A DNA stretch of 64,000 nt from Spirosoma oryzicola (GTDB lineage Bacteria; Bacteroidota; Bacteroidia; Cytophagales; Spirosomataceae): positions 2,806,501-2,870,500 of the forward strand of contig NZ_CP089538.1 in NCBI RefSeq assembly GCF_021233055.1, read 5' to 3'. The notes beneath the pieces were generated by a model. That model saw nothing but the letters and a program-made list of their open reading frames with translations. It did not search any database and was not told the DNA's origin. Below are positions 1 through 9,454 of this stretch, piece by piece. A program made the position numbers and the translations under genes. Within the stretch, counting starts at the first letter, position 1, and each line of letters starts with the position of its first letter.

Positions 1-78
1 CAGCAAACGGCCGATCTGTATGATCTGGTCTGCACAGGTCGCACCCGCGTCGGCATCCGAATGAAGGCTGCTCATTAA
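1..78 (+). CDS. 3' end of an unidentified upstream gene
   Basis: Frame 1 is open from the window edge to a TAA at 76-78, giving 25 residues that end in RVGIRMKAAH. It lies 17 bp upstream of the GmhB-like gene on the same strand, so it is probably the preceding gene of the same sugar operon. The tail is too short to assign a family. It could also be a chance open frame, though the tight spacing argues against that. Confidence 0.5.
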   Translation, partial: QQTADLYDLVCTGRTRVGIRMKAAH

Positions 79-95
79 GCGGACTACCTGAAACA

Positions 96-656
96 ATGAA
101 CAAAGCGATTTTTTGGGATAAAGATGGGACACTGATACCGGATATTCCGTACAACGTAAATCCAGAACGGATTAGCCTTTACGCTGATGTACAAGCCAAT
201 CTAAACAGGTTGCAGACCGCCGGTTTCAGGCAGTTTGTCGTTTCAAATCAAGCCGGAGTTGCGTACGGATTGTTTGACGAAGCGGCTTTAACACCTGTTT
301 GGAAACGGCTCTCGACGCTGCTGGCTCCCGTCGGCGTTCATCTGGACGGCGTTTACTACTGTCCCCATCACCCCGGAGGAAAGGTTGACGAATACGCAAA
401 AGCCTGTGCTTGTCGCAAGCCGGAACCCGGTATGTTGCTGAAGGCAGCACAAGACCATGCCATCAACTTAAGCGAATCGTGGATGATTGGCGATATCCTG
501 AACGATGTGGAAGCCGGGAATCGGGCGGGGTGCCGAACCGTACTCGTTGACCGGGGCAACGAAACCGAGTGGCTCGACGGCCCCCATAGAACCCCGACGG
601 CTGTCGTTAACAGCATTGAGGAAGCCACTGATTTCATCCTGCACTACCATGACTAA
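96..656 (+). CDS. gmhB: D-glycero-D-manno-heptose 1,7-bisphosphate 7-phosphatase (GmhB-like HAD hydrolase)
   Basis: A 186-residue HAD-IIIA phosphatase expected to remove the C7 phosphate of heptose bisphosphate in the cytoplasm, on the path to ADP-heptose. The catalytic motif DKDGT has Asp8 and Asp10, SNQAG at 50-54 is motif II, Lys108 follows the Cys motif, and GDILND near 132-137 is motif IV. Cys89, His91, Cys104 and Cys106 match the zinc loop that marks GmhB among histidinol-phosphatase relatives. Length is typical. Its last 8 bp overlap the next gene, a GT9 heptosyltransferase, which supports a heptose rather than histidine role. Confidence 0.88.
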   Translation: MNKAIFWDKDGTLIPDIPYNVNPERISLYADVQANLNRLQTAGFRQFVVSNQAGVAYGLFDEAALTPVWKRLSTLLAPVGVHLDGVYYCPHHPGGKVDEYAKACACRKPEPGMLLKAAQDHAINLSESWMIGDILNDVEAGNRAGCRTVLVDRGNETEWLDGPHRTPTAVVNSIEEATDFILHYHD

Positions 657-1755
657 AACCGCTGCCGAAACAACACTGACTCAGGAAACACACTGGCCGG
701 ACGGACTTCGGATTCTGTGCGTTCGACCGGACAATCTTGGCGACGTGCTGATGACAACGCCCGCCTTTCGGGCCATGAAAGAAACTTGGCCCGCCTGTCA
801 CCTGACGCTGCTTACGTCGTCGGCGGGCGCGGCTGTTGCGCAATACATTGATGAACTGGACGCGGTCATTACGTTTGATGTGCCCTGGGTGGCGGGTCGG
901 TCAGGTACGCCAAAGGCGGTGTCAGACGTAGCCGATAGACTGCGAGCCGGTCATTATGATGCGGCTGTCGTGTTTACGGTACAAAGTCAGAATCCGCTGC
1001 CAGCCGCGATGTTGTGTTATTTGGCCGGTATTCCGAATGTGCTGGGCTATTGCCGCGAAAACCCGTATCAGTTGCTTACGCATTGGGTACCCGACACGGA
1101 GATTTTGGTGGCAACGCGTCACGAAGTCGAACGGCAGTTGGCCTTGGTTGAATCAGTGGGGTGTCGTACGAGTCAGCAACAGCTTTCCTTGCGAATCGCC
1201 GAAGCGGACCGGCTCCTGGCCCGACAAGCGTTGGTAAGGGCTGGTGTCGATACGGACCGGCCCTGGCTGGTTGTGCATCCGGGAGCAAGCGAAGAAAAAC
1301 GGCGCTATCCGCTTGACTGCTTTATCGAAGCGGCCGACCTGCTTATCCGGGAGCATGCCTATCAACTGGTACTGACGGGTACAGCGAGCGAGCGCCCCCT
1401 GGCCGAAACCTTTCGGCAACAACTGGGTGAGAAAGCCGTGAATCTGGCGGGAGAACTGCCACTTAGCCAGTTTATGGGGCTACTCGCCGACGCGCCCCTG
1501 CTGCTGTCTAACAATACCGGGCCGGTGCACATTGCGGCTGCGCTGCAAACACCAGTCGTCGTGCTGTACGCCAAAACGAATCCACAGCACACCCCCTGGC
1601 AGGTTCCCAGCCGTGTTCTGTACTTTGATGTTCCCCAGTCATTGCGCTCGCGTAACGTACTGCTCCAACAATTTCCCCAACCGGCACAGCCCGTCGCTTC
1701 ACCAGCAGCTATTGTTCAGGCCGTGCGCGCGTTGTCGATTGTCTATAATCCATAG
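649..1755 (+). CDS. Glycosyltransferase family 9 (heptosyltransferase)
   Basis: A 368-residue GT-B enzyme of the ADP-heptose:LPS heptosyltransferase family. The start at 649 is chosen because it overlaps the gmhB stop (ATGACTAA) and leads directly into the N-terminal motif IRPDNLGD-like VRPDNLGDVLMTTPAFRA. An upstream in-frame extension to 505 would lie inside gmhB. The donor-binding C-terminal half carries WLVVHPGAS (near 203-211) and the signature SNNTGPVHIAAA (near 286-297). It probably adds a heptose to LPS core or another surface glycan at the inner face of the membrane. The acceptor cannot be read from sequence. Confidence 0.88.
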   Translation: MTKTAAETTLTQETHWPDGLRILCVRPDNLGDVLMTTPAFRAMKETWPACHLTLLTSSAGAAVAQYIDELDAVITFDVPWVAGRSGTPKAVSDVADRLRAGHYDAAVVFTVQSQNPLPAAMLCYLAGIPNVLGYCRENPYQLLTHWVPDTEILVATRHEVERQLALVESVGCRTSQQQLSLRIAEADRLLARQALVRAGVDTDRPWLVVHPGASEEKRRYPLDCFIEAADLLIREHAYQLVLTGTASERPLAETFRQQLGEKAVNLAGELPLSQFMGLLADAPLLLSNNTGPVHIAAALQTPVVVLYAKTNPQHTPWQVPSRVLYFDVPQSLRSRNVLLQQFPQPAQPVASPAAIVQAVRALSIVYNP

Positions 1756-1813
1756 TACTTGGCAGCGTCGCTGTCGCAAACCCTCAAACTACAACTATAA
1801 ACGCACAACCAGC

Positions 1814-3598
1814 ATGTACACATTAGGCATCAACGCGGTATTTCACGATTCAGCGGCCACACTCGTTAAGGACGGAGTTGTCCTTGCCGCGGCCGAGGAA
1901 GAACGGTTTTCCCGGATCAAGCACGGCAAACGACCCATCCCGTTCTCGACCTATGAGATACCTTACAATGCCATTGATTTCTGCCTGAAAACGGCGAAAA
2001 TTACCCTTACTGACATTGATCATATTGCTTACTCGTTTGATCCTGAATTAATCCTTGGTAGTCGCGCAGGAAGCAACACCGTTGAAATTCCCCTGAATCC
2101 CGCTGGCGTAACCGCTCTTGCCACCACGGGTGAAAATCCGTACGAAGGCTTATTTTTATCGGCTATCCTGAATGCACCGGGGCACCTGGTCGATGGAGTT
2201 CCGCATCACCTGACCGAACGTTTCCGGGGAGCGACCGTCGATGGACCGTACCAATGGCATTACGTCAATCACCATCTGGCGCACGCAGCCAGCGCCTTCT
2301 TGCCGAGTCCCTACGAGCGGGCGGCTGTATTGGTACTGGATGGTCGGGGGGAGGTCGCGACGACAAGCTACTGGCTGGGCGAAGGCAATACCATGACCAA
2401 GCTGGGTGAAGTTAACCTGCCGCACTCGCTCGGGTTGCTGTACGAGCAGATGACGACGTACCTCGGTTTTCTGCATTCGTCCGACGAGTACAAGGTGATG
2501 GCCGTGGCATCTTACGGCGATCCGGTGTATGCCGATTATTTCCGGAGCCTGATTCATCTGGATGGGCAGGGCGGTTACACCATTGACCCGCTACGACTCG
2601 ACGAAACATTCGGCCCGGCCCGGCAACGGGGCGGCCCGCTCGAAAAACGCCATTTTGACATTGCTCACTCGGTTCAGCTGGTACTCGAAGAAACCGTCTT
2701 GCAGCTGATCACGTGGCTGCATAAGCAAACCGGTGCGGATAGCCTGTGCATGGCCGGCGGGGTGGCGCTCAACTGCGTGATGAACGCTCAGCTGCGCGAT
2801 CGGGGACCGTTCAAAAACATCTGGGTACAGCCAGCGGCTGGCGATGCCGGAACAGCCCTCGGGGCAGCGATGTGGATCGATGCACAGGAAAGCCAGCGCC
2901 CGGATCGGCGGTACCGCATGGATCACGCGTATCTCGGACCCAACTACACCGATGATGACATCGAAACGTTCCTGAACTGGTCGAAACTGCCGTACCGCCG
3001 TCTGGCAAATCCCGCACAGGATGTCGCTGCGTATCTGGCCGAAGGGCACGTGATTGGCTGGTTTCAGCAAGGCATGGAGTTTGGTCCCCGCGCGTTGGGT
3101 GCCCGGTCAATACTGGCCCCGCCGTTCCCGGCCCAGATGCAGGCTCGACTCAATGACCTGAAAGACCGCGAGGATTTCCGACCGGTGGCTCCGGTTGTGC
3201 TGGAAGAAGCCGCCGACACGTATTTCCTTAACGCGCGCCAATCGCCGTTTATGCTGTTCGTGAATCAGGTGCGCCCCGAACGGGTAGCCGACATTCCGGC
3301 CGTAACGCATACCGACCGGACGGCCCGGATTCAGACGGTTAACGAACAACAAAACAAGCCATACTACGATTTGATCCGCGAGTTTGGGAACCTGACGGGC
3401 GTGCCAGTGCTGGTTAACACCTCGTTCAACACACGGGGCGAACCGGTCGTTTGTTCTCCCCGCGACGCGGTTGAGTCGTTCTGGACGTCTCCGCTGGATG
3501 CGTTGGTCATCGGCTCGTTTATGCTCGAAAAAAAGCCCGCTATCCGGCAAGATGAAGCCGCTGTTGCTCTGGAAGAAACCGATGTTCAGCGAGGATAA
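1814..3598 (+). CDS. NodU/CmcH-family carbamoyltransferase
   Basis: A 594-residue O-carbamoyltransferase that would move a carbamoyl group from carbamoyl phosphate, through carbamoyl-adenylate, to a sugar hydroxyl. The ATG at 1814 is preferred to the open frame reaching back to 1532, which overlaps the GT9 gene. Family marks are His11-Asp12 in the first block, EEERFSRIKHGKRP (28-41), NHHLAHAASAF (about 150-160), LDGRGE (about 174-179) and the YrdC-like C-terminal motif EFGPRALGARS (about 420). The flanking sugar genes suggest that the acceptor is a heptose-containing glycan; that is inference. A 58-bp gap separates it from the GT9 gene. Confidence 0.9.
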   Translation: MYTLGINAVFHDSAATLVKDGVVLAAAEEERFSRIKHGKRPIPFSTYEIPYNAIDFCLKTAKITLTDIDHIAYSFDPELILGSRAGSNTVEIPLNPAGVTALATTGENPYEGLFLSAILNAPGHLVDGVPHHLTERFRGATVDGPYQWHYVNHHLAHAASAFLPSPYERAAVLVLDGRGEVATTSYWLGEGNTMTKLGEVNLPHSLGLLYEQMTTYLGFLHSSDEYKVMAVASYGDPVYADYFRSLIHLDGQGGYTIDPLRLDETFGPARQRGGPLEKRHFDIAHSVQLVLEETVLQLITWLHKQTGADSLCMAGGVALNCVMNAQLRDRGPFKNIWVQPAAGDAGTALGAAMWIDAQESQRPDRRYRMDHAYLGPNYTDDDIETFLNWSKLPYRRLANPAQDVAAYLAEGHVIGWFQQGMEFGPRALGARSILAPPFPAQMQARLNDLKDREDFRPVAPVVLEEAADTYFLNARQSPFMLFVNQVRPERVADIPAVTHTDRTARIQTVNEQQNKPYYDLIREFGNLTGVPVLVNTSFNTRGEPVVCSPRDAVESFWTSPLDALVIGSFMLEKKPAIRQDEAAVALEETDVQRG

Positions 3599-3608
3599 CA
3601 TATCTGAA

Positions 3609-4586
3609 ATGATGGAACCCTTAATCACCGTTGTTGTGCCAACTTACCGCCGACCGGATCTGTTGCGCAAGTGTCTGCTGGCTTTAGCGCAGCAACAATT
3701 GGAGCGTAGTCTCTTTCGCGTTGTGGTGGTGGATGATGGAAACGAAGCCCAGACAGCTCAGGCAGTGCAGGGCATTGTTGGGCAGACAGGCCTACTGGTT
3801 CAGTACCTTGGTCAGCCGGTGCGTCGGGGTCCGGCAGCGGCCCGGAACCGGGGTTGGCAATCGGCGCAGACGGCCTACATTGCCTTTACGGACGACGATT
3901 GCCTGCCGCAACCGGCCTGGCTTACAACCGGGTTGCTTGCCCTGCAACGCGGGGCGCAGGTGATCACAGGCCGGGTAAAAATACCGTTGCCCGATCAGCC
4001 AACCGCCCACGACCGCACAACCGCTCTGCTCGAAACCGCCGAGTTTGTCACGGCCAATCTATTTTGCCGCCGGTCGGCGCTGGCACGGGTTGGTGGCTTT
4101 GACGAAGCGTTCGACATTGCCTGGCGGGAAGACAGTGATTTGCAGTTTAAATTGCTGGAAGCGAATATTTCGATTAGTACGTGCCCCGAGGCTGTAATCG
4201 TTCACCCGATTCGGTCAGCCCCCTGGTACGCGAGTCTGCGCGACGAGCGAAAAAATCGGTACGACGCGCTGCTTTACAAACGACACCCGGTTTTGTTTCG
4301 TCAGCGTATTCCGGCGTATCGGTCGCTGGTCATGCAGTACTATGCATTCGTCATAACGTTTCTGGCGGGTTTGCTAGCGCTTGCCCTTGGCCATACGAGT
4401 GTTGCCATTGGCGTATTCGCCATCTGGCTGCTGCTGACAATAACGATTATTAGCCGACAACTGCCTGATTCTCCACTGAAGTGGGAAAACCTCAGAACGG
4501 CCATTCTGACCGGCGTATCTAAGCCATTTCTGTCGATTTACTGGCGGCTTTACGGGGCGTTTCGGTACAAAACCTGGTACTGGTAG
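3609..4586 (+). CDS. Glycosyltransferase family 2 with C-terminal membrane anchor
   Basis: A GT-A fold transferase of 325 residues. The N-terminus begins with TVVVPTYRRPDLL. RRGPAAARNRGW (about 73-84), the metal-binding acidic motif DDDC (about 95-98) and WREDSDLQFKLLE (about 170-182) follow. Two hydrophobic segments (about 240-285) anchor the C-terminus. Start candidates are ATGs at 3582, 3609 and 3612; 3609 places the beta-strand motif at the usual distance. It starts 10 bp after the carbamoyltransferase and ends directly against the next ATG, so it belongs to the same operon. Sugar specificity is unknown. Confidence 0.83.
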   Translation: MMEPLITVVVPTYRRPDLLRKCLLALAQQQLERSLFRVVVVDDGNEAQTAQAVQGIVGQTGLLVQYLGQPVRRGPAAARNRGWQSAQTAYIAFTDDDCLPQPAWLTTGLLALQRGAQVITGRVKIPLPDQPTAHDRTTALLETAEFVTANLFCRRSALARVGGFDEAFDIAWREDSDLQFKLLEANISISTCPEAVIVHPIRSAPWYASLRDERKNRYDALLYKRHPVLFRQRIPAYRSLVMQYYAFVITFLAGLLALALGHTSVAIGVFAIWLLLTITIISRQLPDSPLKWENLRTAILTGVSKPFLSIYWRLYGAFRYKTWYW

Positions 4587-5621
4587 ATGGACAAGCTAAC
4601 CGCGTATTTGGGCCATCGCCCCCGCACCATTGCGATCTTCCGGGCGATTAAACTGGGTGATCTGCTGTGCGCTGTACCCGCGTTCCGGGCTTTACGAGCG
4701 GCCTACCCGGAGGCCCATATTGCGCTGATTAGCCTGCCCTGGGCGGAGGAATTTGCGGCCTGTTACCCACAGTATTTTGACGAGTTTATCGCTTTCCCCG
4801 GCTGGCCCGGCTTACCCGAGCAACCCGTTGACCCTGAGAAAACGGTTGCTTTTCTGCAAGCGATGCAGGACCGGAAATGGGACGTTATGGTGCAGATGCA
4901 GGGGAACGGAACGCTGGTGAATGCCATGCTTGGTTTGTGCGGAGCGACTGTTCTGGCGGGTTATTATTTGTCCGATGTTTCGAGTGAGCGGTGGGCGGCC
5001 GACAAAGGATTGCTTCAGCCTTACCCGGAGAAAAAGCATGAGGTACTGCGGCATGTAGGACTGATGAATTTTTTAGGCATTGAAACACAGGGTGATGCGT
5101 TAGAGCCGCCCCATCCCGCCATTGGAAGCCCTGAAATAAAGCTGTTTTCAGCGCAGTCTAAGGGATTTGTTCAGGAATACGTCTGCATTCACGCGGGAGG
5201 CATCTCCGGGCGTCGCTGGCCCGAAACCAATTTCGCCGTCGTTGCCGATGCGTTGGCCGAACAGGGATACGCCGTTGTGCTAACAGGAACGAAGGCCGAA
5301 GAACCCATCATCGAGGCCGTTCGGCGGCTGATGAAACACCCGGCGATCTCGCTAGCGGGGCAAACGAATTTAGCCAGTCTAACCGGTCTGCTCAAAAAAG
5401 CAGCTTTGGTCGTCAGCAACGACACGGGCGTAGCTCATCTGGCCGTAGCCTGCCAAACACCCAGCGTCGTGGTGTTTACATCGGCTGATCCTGCCGAGTG
5501 GGGGCCGTTGAATACCGACAGGCACCGGATCGTGCTGGAAGCTGACCCCGACAGTGTACAACTCGTTATCCAGGAGGCAACGCATTTACTGAAAGAATTA
5601 AAAACAGACTTGCTTCTGTAG
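4587..5621 (+). CDS. Glycosyltransferase family 9 (second heptosyltransferase)
   Basis: A second GT9 of 344 residues. The ATG immediately follows the TAG of the GT2 gene, so translation is probably coupled. The N-terminal FRAIKLGDLLCAVPAFRALR and the C-terminal VVSNDTGVAHLAVACQTP are the family signatures. HAGGISGRRWP sits near the nucleotide-binding start of the second domain. Two GT9 enzymes flanking a carbamoyltransferase and a GT2 suggest assembly of a short heptose-containing oligosaccharide. It is the last gene of the operon; 271 bp without a gene follow. Confidence 0.87.
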   Translation: MDKLTAYLGHRPRTIAIFRAIKLGDLLCAVPAFRALRAAYPEAHIALISLPWAEEFAACYPQYFDEFIAFPGWPGLPEQPVDPEKTVAFLQAMQDRKWDVMVQMQGNGTLVNAMLGLCGATVLAGYYLSDVSSERWAADKGLLQPYPEKKHEVLRHVGLMNFLGIETQGDALEPPHPAIGSPEIKLFSAQSKGFVQEYVCIHAGGISGRRWPETNFAVVADALAEQGYAVVLTGTKAEEPIIEAVRRLMKHPAISLAGQTNLASLTGLLKKAALVVSNDTGVAHLAVACQTPSVVVFTSADPAEWGPLNTDRHRIVLEADPDSVQLVIQEATHLLKELKTDLLL

Positions 5622-5892
5622 ACGAGGATTTAGACCGGCAATCGGTCGGCTGTTCAGTAAAAAAGTAGCGGCAAAAACCTGCTTTCTGCCAAGGGAAAAA
5701 CGCGATGATTTTGTGCACGAATTCAGAAATCACCCGATAAATTTTTTGATTATTCGGTGTTAAAAAACAGAAATAAAAACCCTGGGCCGTTGCCTTAATT
5801 TTTCATCATTTTTCTGAGCAAAAGTCTACTAAATCTATTAATAGTATGGTCTCGTAAAAAGGCTTTTTCATTAATCCAATTTATCCTTTGTT

Positions 5893-6654
5893 ATGGAAAA
5901 ACTCAACGAAGTTCAATCCAAAAAAACTACACCAACCATCCCGGCCATTCCATCGGTCGAGCGCCGAATGTTCATGCGGCAACTCGGTTTAGTTTCGGCT
6001 ACCACAGCCGCTTTTCTTGCTTCCTGTACCCGTGAAGTAACTGACGAGTCCATCAATCCAAAGACCGGCCGTTCGGGAGCACGGGTTGGCGCGTCTATCC
6101 TGCCAGACGGTACCGTTGATCTGGGTTCTGGCGACATTGGTATTTCCAACCTGGCTTTCATGCTGGACCAACTTGAAACGGCTTTCTACGGAACGGCCGT
6201 CGAAAAAGCCTACGGCATCAGCCAGGAAGATCGTAAAGTGCTGGCGGAACTGCACGACCACGAACTGGTTCACCGCGAATTCTTCCGAGGTATACTGACA
6301 AACAATGGCATACCGGATCTGGAGTTTGATTTCAGCGGCATCAATTTCGGGGATCGCTACGCCATTTTCGACGCTGCCCAGAAGTTTGAGGATGTCGGTG
6401 TGGCTGCTTTTAATGGGGCAGGGCCACTTATCCAGGACGTGGAAGTGCTGAAGATCGCCGGTAAAATGGTGTCTATCGAAGCGCGTCATGCAACGTTAGC
6501 CCGGTACATGATCCGGCCCAAAACCTACTTCTCGCTGGGTCACGAACTGATCGATGCACAAGGCCGCGACTGGGCTTTGTCGGCTCAGGAGGTAATGATG
6601 AAAGCACAACCGTTTATCAAACAAAAAATTAGTGTCGCCAACCTTCCTAAATAA
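5893..6654 (+). CDS. Ferritin-like domain protein, exported, probable lipoprotein
   Basis: A 253-residue member of the ferritin-like family PF13668 by pattern. It has a twin-arginine-like leader (RR at 24-25) running into a hydrophobic stretch that ends LASC (Cys45), which could be a lipobox. The helical body has LDQLETAFYG, a HDHELVHREFF helix and a late SIEARHA motif, the His/Glu residues of a di-metal four-helix bundle. The function of this exported family is not established; metal or peroxide handling is a guess. It is followed 12 bp later by a related gene, so the two form an operon. Confidence 0.82.
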   Translation: MEKLNEVQSKKTTPTIPAIPSVERRMFMRQLGLVSATTAAFLASCTREVTDESINPKTGRSGARVGASILPDGTVDLGSGDIGISNLAFMLDQLETAFYGTAVEKAYGISQEDRKVLAELHDHELVHREFFRGILTNNGIPDLEFDFSGINFGDRYAIFDAAQKFEDVGVAAFNGAGPLIQDVEVLKIAGKMVSIEARHATLARYMIRPKTYFSLGHELIDAQGRDWALSAQEVMMKAQPFIKQKISVANLPK

Positions 6655-6666
6655 CCCAACGCTCGT

Positions 6667-7470
6667 ATGAACCTGTTCAACATTTTATCTGACATTGAGA
6701 AACGTGATGCTGAAGCGTACGAACGAGTTGAGTTTACGCGTCGCAATTTATTAAAGACAACCGCCGTAGCTGCTGTTGGTACCACGGGTTTTCTGGCAAC
6801 GACACTCAATAAAGCGTTTGCTGCCGATAGCGAAGTTGTCGATGTGCTCAACTTTGCCTTGACGCTGGAATACCTAGAGGCCGAATTTTACGAAATGGGT
6901 CTGTCTAAAGGGGGGCTGATTCCAGAAGCCGACCGCATGGTATTTATGAAGATTGGCGAGCACGAAAAACAGCACGTCGAATTTCTGAAATCGGCCCTGG
7001 GTGGCAGCGCCGTAGGCAAACCAACGTTCGACTTCACGGCTGGCGGTAAGTTTGCCGATGTGTTTTCTAATTACGCAACTTTCCTGGTGTTGTCGCAATC
7101 GTTCGAGGATCTAGGGGTACGCGCTTACAAAGGGCAGGCTCCTCGTCTCAAAGGCAATCAGGACGTTCTGTTGTCAGCGTTAAAAATTCACTCGGTCGAA
7201 GCGCGCCATGCCGCCGATGTACGCCTGATTCGTGGCCTGCGTGTATGGGCTTCGGAACAGGAAACGGGCGGTGCACCCGCTGCGGTTTATGAAGGCGAAA
7301 ACAACATTCGTCAGCACGATCTGGTTGACTTGATCTCGGTTACCGCTCCCCGACTACTTGTCAAAGACGGTTCGCCGGAGATGGTTGCCGAGAAAATCGT
7401 TCGGGAAGCGTTTGATGAACCCCTGACGAAGGAAAAAGTCCTGGCTATTGCAGGACCGTTTATTAAATAA
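6667..7470 (+). CDS. Ferritin-like domain protein, Tat-exported
   Basis: A 267-residue paralogue of the preceding gene. The leader has RR at 25-26, a hydrophobic core, and a likely cleavage after AFA (about 52), with no lipobox Cys; it is therefore probably periplasmic, whereas its partner may be lipidated. Helices carry LEYLEAEFYEMG, HEKQHVEFLKSAL and SVEARHAADVRL, again giving a plausible di-metal site. Transcription probably ends at the strong hairpin 16 bp downstream. The physiological role is unknown. Confidence 0.82.
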   Translation: MNLFNILSDIEKRDAEAYERVEFTRRNLLKTTAVAAVGTTGFLATTLNKAFAADSEVVDVLNFALTLEYLEAEFYEMGLSKGGLIPEADRMVFMKIGEHEKQHVEFLKSALGGSAVGKPTFDFTAGGKFADVFSNYATFLVLSQSFEDLGVRAYKGQAPRLKGNQDVLLSALKIHSVEARHAADVRLIRGLRVWASEQETGGAPAAVYEGENNIRQHDLVDLISVTAPRLLVKDGSPEMVAEKIVREAFDEPLTKEKVLAIAGPFIK

Positions 7471-7485
7471 ACTCTAGTTATCAAT

Positions 7486-7537
7486 AAAGTAAGGGGTCAG
7501 TTTAGGCGAAATGTCGCTTAAACTGACCCCTTACTTT
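7486..7537. terminator. Bidirectional terminator between ferritin-like pair and treZ
   Basis: A perfect 19-bp inverted repeat (7486-7504 with 7519-7537) has further pairing inside the spacer (GGCGA with TCGCT, one G-U). The A/T-rich ends give a U-tract on either strand. It sits between convergent genes that end at 7470 and 7585. Confidence 0.85.
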
Positions 7538-7584
7538 TGCGTTACTTTCGTAAGTTCTCCTGACAGAGCGGGAATAAATGGCCG

Positions 7585-9438
7585 TTAATCAATGGTCCGT
7601 TTTCCACTGTATACGGTTACGCTACAGGGAGAAAGACGGACCAACTGACCGGCCTGCACCTGATCGGGTAACAACGCTTCTGACGAAACGCCGTCTTCCT
7701 GCCATTGTTCTTCTTTAGAATCCAGTAATTTCTGCCAGGCATTGACCCAGCCGGGTAAGGTGTAGTCAATCGCTTCGTCGGAAAGATTGAATAGGCAAGC
7801 GAGGTGTTGTAGGCCATCTTCCGTTTGTCGGTGTAGCACGAATCCGGCCTGGTTCAAAACGGTGACCCGAACGCTGCTTTTGTCCATGTGTTGGAGGGGA
7901 GCCAGCGAACGACGCAACTGAATCAAGGTTTGGTGCCATTTTAGCATGAGTCGATGCTTCCCTTTTGTGCGATCGCTCCACTGGATTTTTGATTTGGTAA
8001 ACGTTGCTTCGTCGTCGGGTTCGGGGAACTCCTCGCCATCATTAAACGACCCGAATTCTTCCTTTCTGCCTTCCCGTATGGCTTTGATCAACTCCTGATC
8101 GGAATGGCTAATAAAGTAATAGAATGGCGTTTTGTCGGCGTATTCCTCGCCCATGAACAACAAGGGAACATAGGGGGAAAGAAGTATGGCGGCTGCGGCA
8201 ATTTTCTGCCGGTCAAAATTCACCAGATTCGACAGGCGTTCCTTACCGGTGAGATTGCCTACCTGATCGTGGTTGAGGTTAAAAACCACGTATCGCTCCG
8301 CCGGTACACCCGCCGAAGAGCGGCCAAATTGTCGCTTTCGGGAAGGGGCATACTCCCCGGTAAAGACAAATCCGTCGGTATACGCTTTCGCCAGCTGTTC
8401 CATACGCCCAAAATCGACGTATCGTTTTTGGGCATCTTTGTAGATCAGCACAAAAAACGAATGGTGAAAATCGTCGAGCCATTGCGCGTTGAATCCGTGA
8501 CCACCCAACGCCGGGGGGGTAACAACTTTCGGGCTGTTGAGATCCGATTCGGCTACAACATACAGCGAACGACCGAGCCGCTGCTCCAGTTGGCTTACCC
8601 GGTCATGCATCAACTCCCATATGGATACGGCACTCATGTCGAATACTTCATGGGTAGCGTCCAATCTTAGGCCGTCAATGTGGTACTGTTCCAGCCAGAA
8701 CAGCGCGTTGTTGGCAAAGAAATCGCGTACACCATCGGCCCATACCCCATCAAAGTTCAACGCATCACCCCAGGGTGTACAGTATTTGCTAGTAAAGTAA
8801 GGGCCAAACTGACTGAAGTGATTGCCTTCAGGACCCATGTGGTTGTACACTACATCCAGAAACACGGCAATGCCACGGGCGTGGCAGGCATCGACGAGCT
8901 TTTTAAGACCATCCGGGCCACCGTACGAATGTTGAACGGAATACGGATACACGCCGTCGTAGCCCCAGTTCCGTCCGCCGGGAAACTGGCAGACCGGCAT
9001 GAGTTCGAGCGCGTTGATGCCGACCTCGGCCAAGTCATCCAGCCGCTCAATAATGGCTTCGAAAGTACCTTCGGGCGTAAACGTGCCCACGTGTAATTCG
9101 TAGAAAATAAGGTCACGGAACGGCAATCCCCGCCAGGCTTGATCATGCCATTGGTAGGCCGACTGATCGATTACCTCGGAAGGCCCGTGTACATCCTCCG
9201 GCTGAAAATGAGAGGCTGGATCGGGGTATTCGTGCTCATCATCCAACTTGTAAAAATAGCGGGTACCCGGTTCAGCCGACGCTACGTCCAGTTGAAAATA
9301 CCCCAGACCTTTAGGCTGCATCGGCAACTCTTGCTCCGTTGGGTGCACGATATGCAGGGTAACGCTTTCTTTTTCGGGAGCCCATACCGTAAATACACAG
9401 TTACCGTTTCCGGTATACGTTGCGCCAATCGTCTTCAT
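7585..9438 (-). CDS. treZ: Malto-oligosyltrehalose trehalohydrolase
   Basis: A 617-residue GH13 enzyme that hydrolyses the linkage releasing trehalose from maltooligosyl-trehalose in the cytoplasm. The N-terminal CBM48-like domain (residues 1-90) has FTVWAPEKESV and RYFYKLDD...PDPAS, typical of TreZ. The barrel carries the nucleophile region DGLRLDATHEV, the acid/base AESDLN and the third acid in NHDQVGN. Length matches the family. It lies 16 bp downstream of a GH13 alpha-glucosidase. No treY (the synthase that makes its substrate) is present in this window. Confidence 0.92.
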   Translation of the reverse strand: MKTIGATYTGNGNCVFTVWAPEKESVTLHIVHPTEQELPMQPKGLGYFQLDVASAEPGTRYFYKLDDEHEYPDPASHFQPEDVHGPSEVIDQSAYQWHDQAWRGLPFRDLIFYELHVGTFTPEGTFEAIIERLDDLAEVGINALELMPVCQFPGGRNWGYDGVYPYSVQHSYGGPDGLKKLVDACHARGIAVFLDVVYNHMGPEGNHFSQFGPYFTSKYCTPWGDALNFDGVWADGVRDFFANNALFWLEQYHIDGLRLDATHEVFDMSAVSIWELMHDRVSQLEQRLGRSLYVVAESDLNSPKVVTPPALGGHGFNAQWLDDFHHSFFVLIYKDAQKRYVDFGRMEQLAKAYTDGFVFTGEYAPSRKRQFGRSSAGVPAERYVVFNLNHDQVGNLTGKERLSNLVNFDRQKIAAAAILLSPYVPLLFMGEEYADKTPFYYFISHSDQELIKAIREGRKEEFGSFNDGEEFPEPDDEATFTKSKIQWSDRTKGKHRLMLKWHQTLIQLRRSLAPLQHMDKSSVRVTVLNQAGFVLHRQTEDGLQHLACLFNLSDEAIDYTLPGWVNAWQKLLDSKEEQWQEDGVSSEALLPDQVQAGQLVRLSPCSVTVYSGKRTID

Positions 9439-9454
9439 GTAGTGGTTGCAATAA

